From: Bimuria novae-zelandiae CBS 107.79
Taxonomy: Eukaryota > Ascomycota > Dothideomycetes > Pleosporales > Didymosphaeriaceae
Length of the DNA: 64,000 nucleotides
Assembly: GCA_010015655.1 (NCBI GenBank)
Contig: ML976674.1
Location: 1-64,000, forward strand
Reading direction: 5' to 3'
The position numbers were made by a program, and so were the translations under genes. The notes beneath the pieces were generated by a model. That model had not been told where the DNA came from. It saw nothing but the letters and a program-made list of their open reading frames with translations, and ran no database searches. Positions 1 through 11,188 of the stretch are shown one piece after another (positions within the stretch are counted from its first letter, which is position 1; the number at the start of each line of letters is the position of its first letter).

Positions 1-510
1 TATTGTTAAAAAAAAATCTATTTTTAAATTTTCTTATTATTATTTTATTCTTATGTTAAACTTCTTACTACTATTTTCTAAACTTTTTATATTAATTTTA
101 TTTTATTATATATATATTTAAGTTATATATAAATGTTATTAAACACCTTTATTATAAACTATTTATTTATTATTAATCTATTATTCTAACTATTTTACTA
201 TTTTGCCCTTTACTTAATTTATTAATTATTTTAACAATTCTGTACCTTTTTTTATTATATATTTTTATTATTATTCTACTTTTTTTATTTTTTTATTTCT
301 TTTATATATAAATTTTTTATATATTATATATAAAATTATATATTTTTCTTTTTAACTTTTTCCTATTTTTCTTTTTATATTTTTACTATTATTACACCCT
401 TTTACTTTTTTATTCTTTTTAGTTTATACAAAACTTAAAATATATAGCCAAAATATATATAAAATTATATATTAATATATAAACTTTTTTTCTTTTTTTC
501 TTTTATACCC
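1..510. other. AT-rich low-complexity spacer 3' of helicase copy A
   Basis: This stretch is almost entirely A/T with short pyrimidine runs and has no coding potential that I can see. Its last 80 bases resemble the corresponding flank of helicase copy C near 25,690-25,800, so at least its right edge belongs to the same repeated unit and is not unique DNA. I see no RNA gene or terminator in it. Confidence 0.6.
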
Positions 511-3500
511 CTACTCTCCTAATAATCGGGTAATCCAACAAAACTCAGCCACTAAACGGTTACTCTCTACCGAATCAAATGCCTGCTTTATCCCTAAATA
601 TTAAACCAACCTATCTATTAACGATCCATTAACCCTCTTACACAATAATCTATTAACCCAACGGTTCTTAATGGAATCCTCGCTGCCATGCACGATCCCT
701 ATTAATCTACCTACTAAAACGCTATAATACTAGCATTCGCCGCCTACTACCTACTAATAACGCCCTTATTTGTTCTCCTCCTATCGATGGCACATCTCCT
801 GTGGCACCCCGCACTAAAAATAACCTAAATACGGCTTATACTAGATCTACTACTCTATCTTCTTAATTAGCTCCTTTGCCTGCTAGCTCTCTACTTGCTA
901 ATATTACTAAATATCGTGTGCGCTCTATCTATTACCCGCACCCTTATATATCCTACACTAATTTACCTACTACGCTAACTAACTACGTAACTATTCTATG
1001 CTGGCGTACGCCTCTTACTAGTTCTATATAAACCTTTACTACGGACCCCGTCGTGTCTACTCTTACTACTAGAACACATACTATACTACTTCCCTTTTAG
1101 TCTCCCTATCCCTCTTTCTCTCTGCTTTAACCACGTTTATCTCTTCTCTATCGCTACTATCCTTGTCGCTACCCTCCTCGCTTTCCTCCTCTTCTGTCTC
1201 TTCGCCTTCTTTATAAATATCGTATTTCTCTTCCCCCTCTTTACACCCTACCCGCTCTACTTCTCTGCAATCTAAATACCCGCCCAACACTACTCGCCTA
1301 TACGTTACCGCCCCGCCTTCTCCTGCCAACGCTTACACTAACGCATGCTCCTTCTCCTTCTACTTATCTTTGGCTGCTCGCTATGCCCCTTTCTACACTA
1401 TTATAACCGCCTTGCTCCGTGCCCTATCTCGTCCTGCCCGGCCGCTTTCCTGCGCGTAATCTAACATAAAAAACGGCCAATTAATATGGACGATGCACTA
1501 GATATTAGGAATATTAACGCCTATCCCTAACGCGCTCGTGGCTATAATAACCTACTTACTACCTAATATAAAATCCTCTAATATGCTTGCCTTACTAATG
1601 GCGTTATAGTAATACGCATGGCACCCTAACTATTACGCTAACGCCTTAACCTTGCGCACTAAATTACTGTATATTACTACCTTACCCTACCTATACCTAC
1701 GTAACTTCTACCGCACTACGCCTAATATTATCTCCTTTATTTCCTGCTTCTTCGCTGCCCTCTCTACCTTAATTACCTAGTATGCCACGTTCGTCCGCGC
1801 CGTCTCTGCCCAGAATACCTTAACCTAGTTAGAATTAAAATGTATCTATTAGAATAACTTATCCTCTTTACTAGGCGGCAACGTTATTATTAATAACACT
1901 ATCTACGTCTCTGCGGCCACTAACTTGCCTAACTACTATATCTACTTACAGAATATGTATCGCTAATTCAACATAATGTGGCACTTATTAATCACAATCT
2001 AGTCTAACTACTATATTACTCTTAAATAGTTTATAAATGTGGTAAACCCCTGCGTGACAGCCAACTTAGGCGTTACTAACACCACCGCGACTACGTTGGG
2101 CGGGCGCCGGCTCTCCTACGCTACACACGATATCCCCAGCTTCCTGCACTACTATATTATGTTGCCTCGTAATATAATTAACGGAATAACGATAATGGTC
2201 GTGCCGCCCTGCTTGGCCTACGCTAGCAATATAAACAACATGCTCTTACCTGCCCCTATTAGTATTACCGCTACTACGGGGCTCTCTTTGCCTATAATAG
2301 TATTAATTGCCTCTTACTACACGCTTTGAAATATTACTATTTTGCCTGCTATCCTTTATAACTGCTCGGCGGTGTCTATCTTTCTTAACCTTTTTCACTA
2401 ATCTATCCTGGCCTCGTCCGCCTTACTCTTAAACGGCGCCCTTTTTCGCTTCCTGCACCTATTCTCCTCGCTACTATTTAGCGAAAACCTTAAAAATTAA
2501 TACTAATTCGTGCTTAATATCTAAAACTACTATTGCCTGTCTACTATTACCCTAGCCTACTCTATAATACCTCGTGCGTATACTATACCCGCCACGTGCG
2601 CCGTGTGCCCGGCCTATAAATTTACTACTAACGCTATTATATTTTCTTTATTTTATACCTTACTTTTGTCTCCTTCTTTTGGCTAAAACGCCGCGGACCC
2701 GCGCAAAAACCGTCGACTAATACTAATAGTAATCTTACGGTACGCAGTAATTATTAATAGCTAGCCTAATCTAATACTAGTCTCGCGTTTTAACACCTCT
2801 TATAACTAGTCCGTCGTCTACTTGCGCTTGTTAGAGTTAACTGGCCATATATATAACGAAATCGCCTCCTTCTTTTACACTATTACCTCTATCCGCTGCT
2901 AGAACGGCAACACTAGCCATATATAATATACTACTAACTCGCCCACCTCGCGCGGTAAATACTAGTAAATAATCTTAACGTTGCCGCTAACGGCATACTC
3001 TTTGTAGTATCTTATTATAAATACCACCTTGCCGTCCTCGATAAATATATTATAGTGGCCCCCTTTAACTATATTGCTGTGCCGGATGCTTATAATCTTG
3101 GGTCCTTTGGCTGGCTATTCGCCTATAATGTGTATTAACGTAATTAACTTCTCCTTAAATATAACTACCTAGTTTATGTACCGCCTAACCTCTTACGGGT
3201 TAACGCCCGAATAGGTGCCTAGCTTTATAAACTAGTCCCTAATCCAGGCGTCCTAACTAACCTGCTTATATAACTACTACTTCCTATCCACGGGCATGCG
3301 GGTGCGCTAGTCTTTTAAAAAATTCCACCCTAGTTACTTATTAGTTAGATTATCGCGCAAACTCTCTTATAGGATACTAGGGACGGGCTCGGCGAACGGG
3401 CTATTACTAAATAATAAATCCTCTATTAATAATTACTAACTCTCCTCCCTTAACCCGTGCACCATGCTGTAGAACTAGGCTATAGTAAACTATAGCTCCT

Positions 3501-5207
3501 TATATAATAACTCGTCCTACCCTACCCACTCCACATGGCCGCGTAACGTCGTGTTGTAATAAATCTTTAGCCCGTACGTCCGCAAATCCAACATCTACTA
3601 CATGGGGCTGTGGCTACCACGCACTATAAACCTGTCCATTATCTACTAGACGTGCTATAAACACCCTTTTGGCTAGCCCTGTTACTGGGTGCTATCCCTA
3701 TCGCTCTCGTACGCGCTATCGCTATCCATGTCGTCTCTTATAAATGTATCTAATAATTCCAACGCCTACTACACCACTATAAACTAGGTAACCTTAATAA
3801 TAGCTAATAAAATAGGCGGGTACTATTCGGCGCCCTTCTACCTATTCTTTTTTACCCCTAACACGGCTAATGCACACACCAACGGGCTATCGTACTCTTT
3901 ATAGGTAATAGACTAGCTTAATAATGCAATGCAAAACGCTAAATATAATTTCTTAATACTTAATAACGCTTTACGCTCGCCTATAATTTTACTCTTCTTT
4001 ACCTCCTGCTTGGCCTCTATCTCTCCCACCACACTATCTGCGTTGTTTATTATTACCTTATCTACACCGCCGTCTTTATCTCTTATCTCTTTTGTCTCTT
4101 TTTCCTCTTCCTCCTTTTTCTCCTCTTCCTCCTCTTTTTTTTCTTTCTCCTCTTCCTCCTCTTCCTCCTCTACCGCTCCTCCTGCCGCCTTTACTAAAGC
4201 CTCCCACGCCTCGCGCTACTACTAGGTAAACTAGTACGTAGGGCTCTTCCACGCGTGCGCTTGCTATATTTATTAAAAAAACATTAATATCTACTTTTAT
4301 GGCCAGGCATGGTCGCTAACTGCCTTCTTATTTATATATAGCTATAATAGCGTAAACCGCGTCTAGTGCTTCTCCGTCCGGATTGCTTCTAATCGCACGA
4401 ATATCCCCGTGTAGTAAATAACGGACGCCTGGCTAAACTACGCTAACCCATCTATGGCCTCCTATATAGCGGCCGCTATAGGCTCCTCTTTAGCTTTAGG
4501 CTCTTCTACGCTCGCTAATAATTCGGGCCGCTTTATGCCTACTAAATATAGTATTTACCTAGTCTACTCTAGCCACGGATTTACTTTATCCCGCGCGCCG
4601 TTCTAGATTATTGTCCTGGCCCGCTTTTGCACGTTGGCCTACGCCTTATCTATGTTTCTGCCAACGCTTGCCCACCCGGCCTTGCCGTCCACGGGTTTAG
4701 GGGTAGAGTCGGGTTAGTGGACCTCGAAATACTACGAACCGGCGCCTTGGGCGAACAATCGCTGGTAATAGACGGCTTTGTAACCCTACTTATTGCGTAA
4801 CTGTATGCGCTTCCGCTTTATTTAACTAGGATAACTACCTTTACCTACTGATAATTAATTATGCACCTTTTGCCAATGCTTCCTTATAACCTCTTTGCTT
4901 CGAAATATCTAGTGATATTAATCTGGATCTAATTGGCACATTAACCCGTCCGTATATACTAGTAACTGGCTAATAGGCTTAATAGTCTAACAGGGCGCCT
5001 CTAGCTCGCCGGTATACTGTATTAAACCGGCCCAGCTACTAAGCTTATTTACTACCAGCTACGCTTCCTTGCTACTAAGCCTATAGACACGCTGTAAATG
5101 GCTTTTGGCCTGGCTAGGTAAAACCCCGTACCTGCATTCTTTGCATATTGCTAATAAATGCTTAGGTAAATATTTAAAATACTCGCTTGCAATACTGCTT
5201 TTTGCCA
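511..5207 (-). pseudogene. TLH-type RecQ helicase, RIP-degraded copy A (near full length)
   Basis: Reading the minus strand gives a fungal telomere-linked RecQ-like helicase. From N to C it shows: a Cys pair (ICKEC) just after the likely ATG at 5205-5207; a C2H2-like finger near 4,855-4,960; the conserved block with RHSN, VKGGH and IFIEDG near 3,030-3,100, followed by LPREVGELVVYY near 2,930-2,960; the Walker A remnant GAGKS at 2,242-2,256; the DEXH box at 1,981-1,998, now INKCH instead of IDECH; motif III (TLPP) near 1,880-1,890; motif V (SALGIGV) near 1,520-1,545; and ESGRAGRD near 1,423-1,455. An acidic, formerly Cys-rich tail lies at 1,081-1,329. The reading frame is cut by many TAG/TAA codons and the total length is not a multiple of three. 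The stop at 511-513 and the start are my best estimates. Members of this family act in telomere maintenance or recombination and lie next to fungal telomeres. This copy cannot make a working helicase. Confidence 0.9.
4095..4171. repeat. homopyrimidine tract in helicase copy A
   Basis: 77 bases contain only C and T. On the coding (minus) strand this is a purine run that would encode mostly Glu, Lys and Arg, in an acidic linker between the N-terminal finger and the helicase region. Confidence 0.8.
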
Positions 5208-5377
5208 TAATAGCGGGCTCGACGCTGCTACGAGTAGGTCCTAATAATGGGTCCCTATTGCACTATATGGCCTTTTTAACGCGTGGAATTCTTCGCGACT
5301 TAACGCGTCTTTACTTGTGCTACGTGTTAGCCACTATTTCGGAGCCGCCTTTGGTGTCTAATTGCCGCCTTATTATG

Positions 5378-5408
5378 TTTACCCTAACCCTAACGCGTAA
5401 CCCTAACA
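5378..5408 (-). promoter_or_regulatory. TTAGGG (telobox-like) block upstream of helicase copy A
   Basis: Read on the minus strand, this block contains two adjacent TTAGGG hexamers and a third after a short spacer. It lies about 170 bases upstream of the likely start codon at 5207. The same block occurs at the same place in A' (7,724-7,755), C (30,909-30,938, partly mutated) and D (35,709-35,738). Fungal TTAGGG-binding proteins of the Tbf1/Rap1/Taz1 type bind such motifs in promoters and telomeres. That role here is inference. Confidence 0.55.
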
Positions 5409-5530
5409 CCTATAACTACATAGTTTCTAGCGCTGTAAATTGGCTGGGACGTGTAACTTAACGTGCTAAATCTATAGCCTAAATTTTGGGTTAATTAGCC
5501 TATGGGAACCTAACTGGACCGGCGAGTAAG

Positions 5531-5788
5531 TGTTTACTGGACTCAGCCTACGTAATAAAATATACGCACAGGAATTGGCCTAGCGCGGATATTCTATCCC
5601 TAACAAAGTTAACTATAAAACTAGACTCAGCCCTGACTCTAGTTGCAGCCCTGGGTTAGTGTTTACTAGACTCAGCCTACGTGATAAAATATACGCACAG
5701 GAATTGGCCTAGCGCGGATATTCTATCCCTAACAAAGTTAACTACAAAACTAGACTTAGCCCTGACTCCAGTTGCAGCCCTGGGTTAG
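5531..5788. repeat. 129-bp tandem duplication upstream of helicase copy A
   Basis: Two units, 5,531-5,659 and 5,660-5,788, each begin with TGTTTACT and end with CTGGGTTAG. They differ only by a few transitions. A related but diverged form lies upstream of A' (about 7,900-8,006) and of copy C (about 31,070-31,186). They form the distal upstream part of the helicase unit. Confidence 0.9.
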
Positions 5789-8006
5789 GCTATTACTAAA
5801 TAATAAATCCTCTATTAATAATTACTAACTCTCCTCCCTTAACCCGTGCACTATGCTACGGAACTAGGCCATAGTAAACTATAGCTTCTTATATAATAGC
5901 TTGTCCTGCCCTACCCACTCTACATGGCTGCGTAACGTCGTGTTGTAATAGATCTTTAGCCCGTACGTCCGCAAATCCAATATCTACTATATAGGGCTAT
6001 GGCTATTGCGTACTATAAACCTGTCTATTATCTACTAGACCTGCTACAAACACCCTTTTAGCCAGCCCTATCGCTGGGTGCTATTCCTATCGCTCTTATA
6101 TACGCTATTACTATCTATATTATCTCTTGCAAATGTATCTAATAATTCCAACGCCTACTATACTACTATAAACTAGGTAATCTTAATAATAGCTAATAAA
6201 ATAGGCAGGTACTATTTGGCGCCCTTCTACTTATCCTCCTTTACCCCTAATATAGCTAATACACATACTAACGGGCTGTCGTACTCTTTGCGGGTAATAA
6301 ACTGGCTTAATAATGCGATGCAAAACGCCAAACACGATTTCTTAATACTTAATAACGCTTTACGCTTACCTATAATTCCAGCCTCTTCTGCCTCCTGCTT
6401 GGCCTCTATCTCTCCCACCGCACTATCTATGTCGTCTATTATTACCTTATCTACACTATCGTCTCTATTTCCTATCTCTTTTATCTCTTCCTTCTCTTTC
6501 TCCTCTTCCTCCTTTACTACTCCTCTTATTACCTTTACTAACGCCTCCCACGCCTCGCGCTATTACTAGGTAAACTAGTACGTAGGGCTCTTCCACGCGT
6601 GCGCTTACTACATTTGCCAAAAAAACATTAATATCTACTTCTATGGCCAGGCATGGTTATTAACCGCCTTCTTATTTATATATAGCTATAATAGCGTAAA
6701 CCGCGTCTAGTGCTTCTCCGTCTAGATTACTTCTAATCGCACGAATATCCCCGTGCGGTAGATAACAAACGCCTAGCTAAACTACGCTAACTTATCTATA
6801 GCCTCTTATATAGCGGCCGCCACGGGCTCTTCTTTAGCTTTAGGCTCTTCTACGCTCGCTAATAATTTAGGCCACTTTATACTTACTAAATATAGTATCT
6901 ACCTAGTCTACTCTAGCTACGGGTTTACCTTGTCTCGCGTGCTGTCTTGGATTATTATCTTGGCCCGCTTCTATACGTTAGCCCACGCCTTGTCTATATT
7001 CCTGCCAACGCTTACCCACCTGGCCTCGCCGTCCACGGGTTCGGGGGTGGGTTTGGGTTAGTGGACCTTAAAATACTGCGAACTGGCGCCCTAGGCTAAT
7101 AATTATTAGCAATAGACGCGCCTTTAACCCTAATTACTACGTAACTATATACTTTACTTCTCTAATTAACGTAGATGGCCACCTCTACCTACTAGTAACT
7201 AACTATAAACATGGCGCTAATGGTTCTTCATAACGCGGAAACTTCGAATAATCTAGTAACACTAGCCTAGGGCTAATTAGCATATTAATCCGTCTGTGTA
7301 TACTGGCAACTAGCTAATAGGTTTAATACTCTAACTAGGCACCTCTAGCTCGCCAGCATACTAGAGTAAACTAGCCTAGCTACTAAGCTTATCTACTACT
7401 AACTACGCTCGCGTGCGCCTAACACCCTAATAAATCTACTATAAATAATTACTTATCTAGCTAGGCTAAACCCCGTACCTGCACTCTTTGTATATCACTA
7501 ATAAATACTTAGGTAAATATTTAAAATACTCGCTTACGATGCTACTCTTTACTATAATAGCGGGCTCGACGCTACTACGGGTAGGTTCTAATAATAGGTC
7601 CCTATCGCACTATATAGCCTTTTTAACGCGTGGAATTCTTCACGACTTAACGCGTCTTTACTTATGCTACGCGTTAGTCTCTATTTCAGAGCTGCCTCTA
7701 GTGTCTAATCGCCGCCTTATTATGTTTACCCTAACCCTAACGCGCAACCCTAACGCCTATAACTACATATTATTTAGTGCTGCAAATTGGCTAGGACGTG
7801 TAACTTAGTGTGCTAAATCTATCACTAAAATTTTAGGTTAATTAGACTACAGGAACCTATCGACATGTGGGGTTAACTATCTTTAACATACGGGCTACGT
7901 TCTTAGATATACATAGAAGAATTGGCCTAGCGCGGATATTCTATCCCTAACAAAACCAGGGTCCTATTAATATGTAGGGCTACATGTTCATGCTGCCCTG
8001 GGTTAG
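5789..8006 (-). pseudogene. TLH helicase fragment A' (N-terminal part only)
   Basis: From 5,789 the sequence repeats copy A from about 3,400 onward at high similarity, through the N-terminal finger and the upstream telobox. It breaks abruptly at 5,789, directly after the CTGGGTTAG end of copy A, so the whole helicase domain and C-terminus are missing. The start ATG of copy A has become ATA here, as RIP would produce. The upstream region ends with CTGGGTTAG at 7,998-8,006. It lies head to tail with copy A. Confidence 0.88.
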
Positions 8007-9797
8007 AGGCCTTAAGGTTATTAATCTAACACTAGAAGTCTTTTCTTTTCTTAATATTAATTGTTTACATAAAGGATTAAATATCTGAATTTGAATGCGC
8101 TAGGCAGATTATAGGTCTCTATACCTAGCCCTTAATTTAGACTATTACCTTATTACTATTAATAAATTATTCTAGGGCGCGATTTAGTAATACTTTTGTA
8201 AAAGCGTCTGCAGGATTATCTTTGCCGTTAATCTATTAGATTTTTATAATCTTATGGCGTTTGTATAACTAGCGTAGTGCCATAATATTAATTATAAGGC
8301 GCTTTTCCTTAGTTATCCTAAGCTTTATAAGGCACTCGTATAGGGAGTACGAGTCTATATAAATAACTAAGGGAATTACGGGCAGACTAAGGCGCTCTAT
8401 AATTATTTATAAAGTAGTAATAATAGTAATACCTATGTTAAACCCGTTAACTATATTATAGATTTTAGAGGCTAGTACGCTTCGTGTAACACGTTTACAC
8501 TTTATTAAGCTATAGTGTATTATATTACTATAGATTATAAAGGCATTATTAACATCTGTAGACTTATTAATAAGTATAAGTATAAAGCCTAGCTACGAGC
8601 TAAGGTCCTTATTATTAGTAAAAGAGCTATTTACGAATACTATTAGCTTAGCGTTAATAAAGTTAACAGGTATATAGCGTAGTCTACGGTTAAGATTCTC
8701 TATTTACTATTTAAGGTATCTGTTTTACGTTCTACTAGCGCTTATATACCCTTAATCGTTGGTTAAATATTATAGCTTTAAATTTTATAGGGTCCTATTC
8801 GGGAGTATTCTCTAGAGTAAATAGATTATAGAAGGAATTAGCAAGCCTCGCGCGGTTATTACCTGTGTAAACTCCTCTATACTATAGGACTATCTTTAGA
8901 GATTTTAGTATATTATAGTTAACCTTATAGAATAGCTCCTTTATTTATTCTTTAAAATCGTAATAGTAGTCTGCACATAGATCGTCGTCCTAGGCTATTA
9001 ATACGTTATAATCGCGAATAATTTTAGTAATCTAGGTTGTTACGTGCATCTTGTCTACGTCTATTAGTATAGGTACGTCCTAGAGAGATGTGTTAATAGA
9101 TTCTAGCGCTACTAGATATAGGTAGTCTTCTATAAGGTACTTTATAGTATATTTAGCCCAGCGCAAAGCAGCTTCCTGGCGTTTACTTAAGCCATACTCT
9201 AACTAATTATCGCGTAGTTAAGCTTAAGCTTAAGTATTAGCATCGTCTGCTGCGCTGTTACTACTTTAGTTATTTACTATTATACTAGTAGTGTTAACTT
9301 GTTATTAATATGGTTATCTCGTTGGTTAGTTATTTCTAACGTGTGTTAGTATACGTAACTAGGTTGTCTAGAGACGTTTATATAGTAAATTATAATATAT
9401 TACTAACGCGCTCTATGTCCGCGGATTAGCCTAAACTAGTAGCTTTAGAGATTAATTAAAAGTGCTTCGTGTTATCTCTACCTTACTCTATTCTTAGCAC
9501 AGTCTGCATCGACTCGAAATTTCTTACGTTAAGTTATTAACAGCCTATTTCTTCTTTCTTACTATCTATAATAGCTTCTCGCAATTACTAATTAGTGTTA
9601 GGAGAACTTATTGCACTAGTGCTAAAAGGAAATACTTAATAATAAGTTATATTCGGTTAATTAATGCTTATTTTCTCTCGTTCTATCTATTAAGTTAAAG
9701 TACATCGCGGGGTATAGAAGCTAGTCCCATATGGGGCTCGCTCTACACACATAGTGTTTTATAACACGATAGAGGCCTTAAGGTTATTAATTTAATA
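8007..9797 (-). mobile_element. Copia retrotransposon, internally deleted and RIP-degraded
   Basis: The minus strand reads as a Copia element. Near 8,180-8,600 it shows the RNase H end, with ADSYSLYECL-like, INGK and DNPADAFTK motifs. Near 8,750-9,200 it shows gag-like sequence (EYGLSKRQEAALRWAKY). RT and integrase are largely missing, so gag is joined almost directly to RNase H. Both ends carry the same roughly 25-bp sequence containing AGAGGCCTTAAGGTTATTAA (8,005-8,030 and 9,771-9,796). This looks like the LTR start at the right, and a 3' LTR at the left that is cut off after about 25 bases where the helicase unit A' begins. It is non-autonomous. Confidence 0.7.
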
Positions 9798-10308
9798 TTT
9801 CTTTATATTTTATTCTTACCCTCTTAACTTCTTTTAAATTTTAAACCTTACTTTAAATTTTTCTTTCTTTTATTATTTTTAAATTTATTATTTTTAAAAT
9901 CCCTAACCTTTTTTTTTCTCTAAAACCCTAATTCTTATATCTTTACTACCTACTTTTCTTTTTACTTTTACCTTCCTCTTTTTTCCTCTACCTTCTATTT
10001 TACCTTTTTATTTTATTTTTTTAATTACCCTTTCTTTTTATAACTCTAATCCTCTTGCTACTTATATTATAATTTTATTTAAAAACTACTACCTTCCCCT
10101 TTTTCTTTTTTTATTTTTTTTAATTCTATTACTTTTTACTCTTCTTAATCTTATTACTCTTTACTTTTTTTAATCTTATTTTTTTATACTTTCTCTTACA
10201 CTACCCTACTTCTTTACTATGCCCCTATATCTACGCATACTACGGGCCTTATTATTAATATTTTTATTATTTAAAATAACTTACGACTTCTTCCTTATGG
10301 TTTTTTTT
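9798..10308. other. AT-rich spacer, 3' flank of helicase copy B
   Basis: Pyrimidine-rich AT sequence without genes. It continues after the Copia element at 18,644-18,880, so before that insertion it formed one roughly 750-bp spacer 3' of helicase copy B. I see nothing else in it. Confidence 0.5.
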
Positions 10309-10313
10309 ATTAT

Positions 10314-10536
10314 TGTCCGATTATATAGCCTCTATTTATTATAAATATAAGGCTGGAGCACTCTCTCTTTTATACTATTCTAAATAGGGCTAGCGCTATA
10401 GCGGCACTTATTTAGAGCCTCGCACATATTTATATTCTAGGAATATAGAACACGAATATTATTAATTAATTATTACATCTATTAAATTCTCATTATTATA
10501 TTATCTTAAAGTAACAGAATACTATTAAATCTAATA
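10314..10536 (+). repeat. 5' LTR of the older Copia element
   Basis: It begins with TGTCCGATTA, ends with TA (mutated CA), and matches the LTR at 18,416-18,638 with mainly transitions. It contains a TATA-like AATATAAGGC segment. Confidence 0.93.
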
Positions 10537-11188
10537 ATTAAGAGTCTTATTGCCTCCGCTAAGCTAATTGTAATGGCCCTATTAACCCTTAGAGATCCTA
10601 TAGTAATCCTAACTAACTACACGAACTACACACCGTGGCTAAACTAGCTAAAAATAAAATCCTAATTCCTAAAGATCTGGAACATTATCAACCCAGCGCT
10701 AATAGATAAACTAAGACAGAAACCCGTAATACCAATACCTCCCGCAATAGGTAACTACCAGCCAAGCACGGCGTATATAACTATAAATCTAAATAATATA
10801 CTAATAATGCCCTTACATCTATCGACGGTAGGCGTGAAAGTATACAAAGATAATAGCAATTATTATAAAGAATAGCTAGAAATATACAAGATTATAGATC
10901 GCGAATACCGAGAGAAACAGGTTAGCCTAAACTAAGTAGTTACTATTATTTAATTAATAGTTTCTACGCATCTCTAGAACAACTACTACCTCTTAGATTA
11001 ATTAATTAGGTAGTGGATTAATAACCTTACGATTATAGTTAGGGTAGACCTATAAGACGAATACAGACAATTAAGGGCAAGATACTAAGAAGCCCTTAAG
11101 CTAATAAGAATAGCTAGATTATGGGCTATATGGCTATCTAAGTATAATTATGTAGCTATAGAAGTAGAGACTAATTAGGTCCTAGAGC

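Noticed and set aside
2039..2329. Plus-strand open frame, repeated at 20,518, 27,431 and 32,437
   Set aside because: It is the antisense of the helicase Walker A region. The minus strand carries GAGKS and the following motifs. Its recurrence reflects the repeat family, not a conserved plus-strand gene.
3929..4225. Ser-rich plus-strand open frame (also 6,216)
   Set aside because: Antisense of the acidic Glu-rich helicase linker; the Ser run is only the polypyrimidine tract.
5381..5412. True telomere end
   Set aside because: Only three CCCTAA-type units, placed at a constant distance from each helicase start; not a terminal array.
5105..5461. Plus-strand open frame of 118 codons, repeated at 7,488
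   Set aside because: Antisense of the helicase N-terminus and its telobox. The apparent conservation is that of the repeat.
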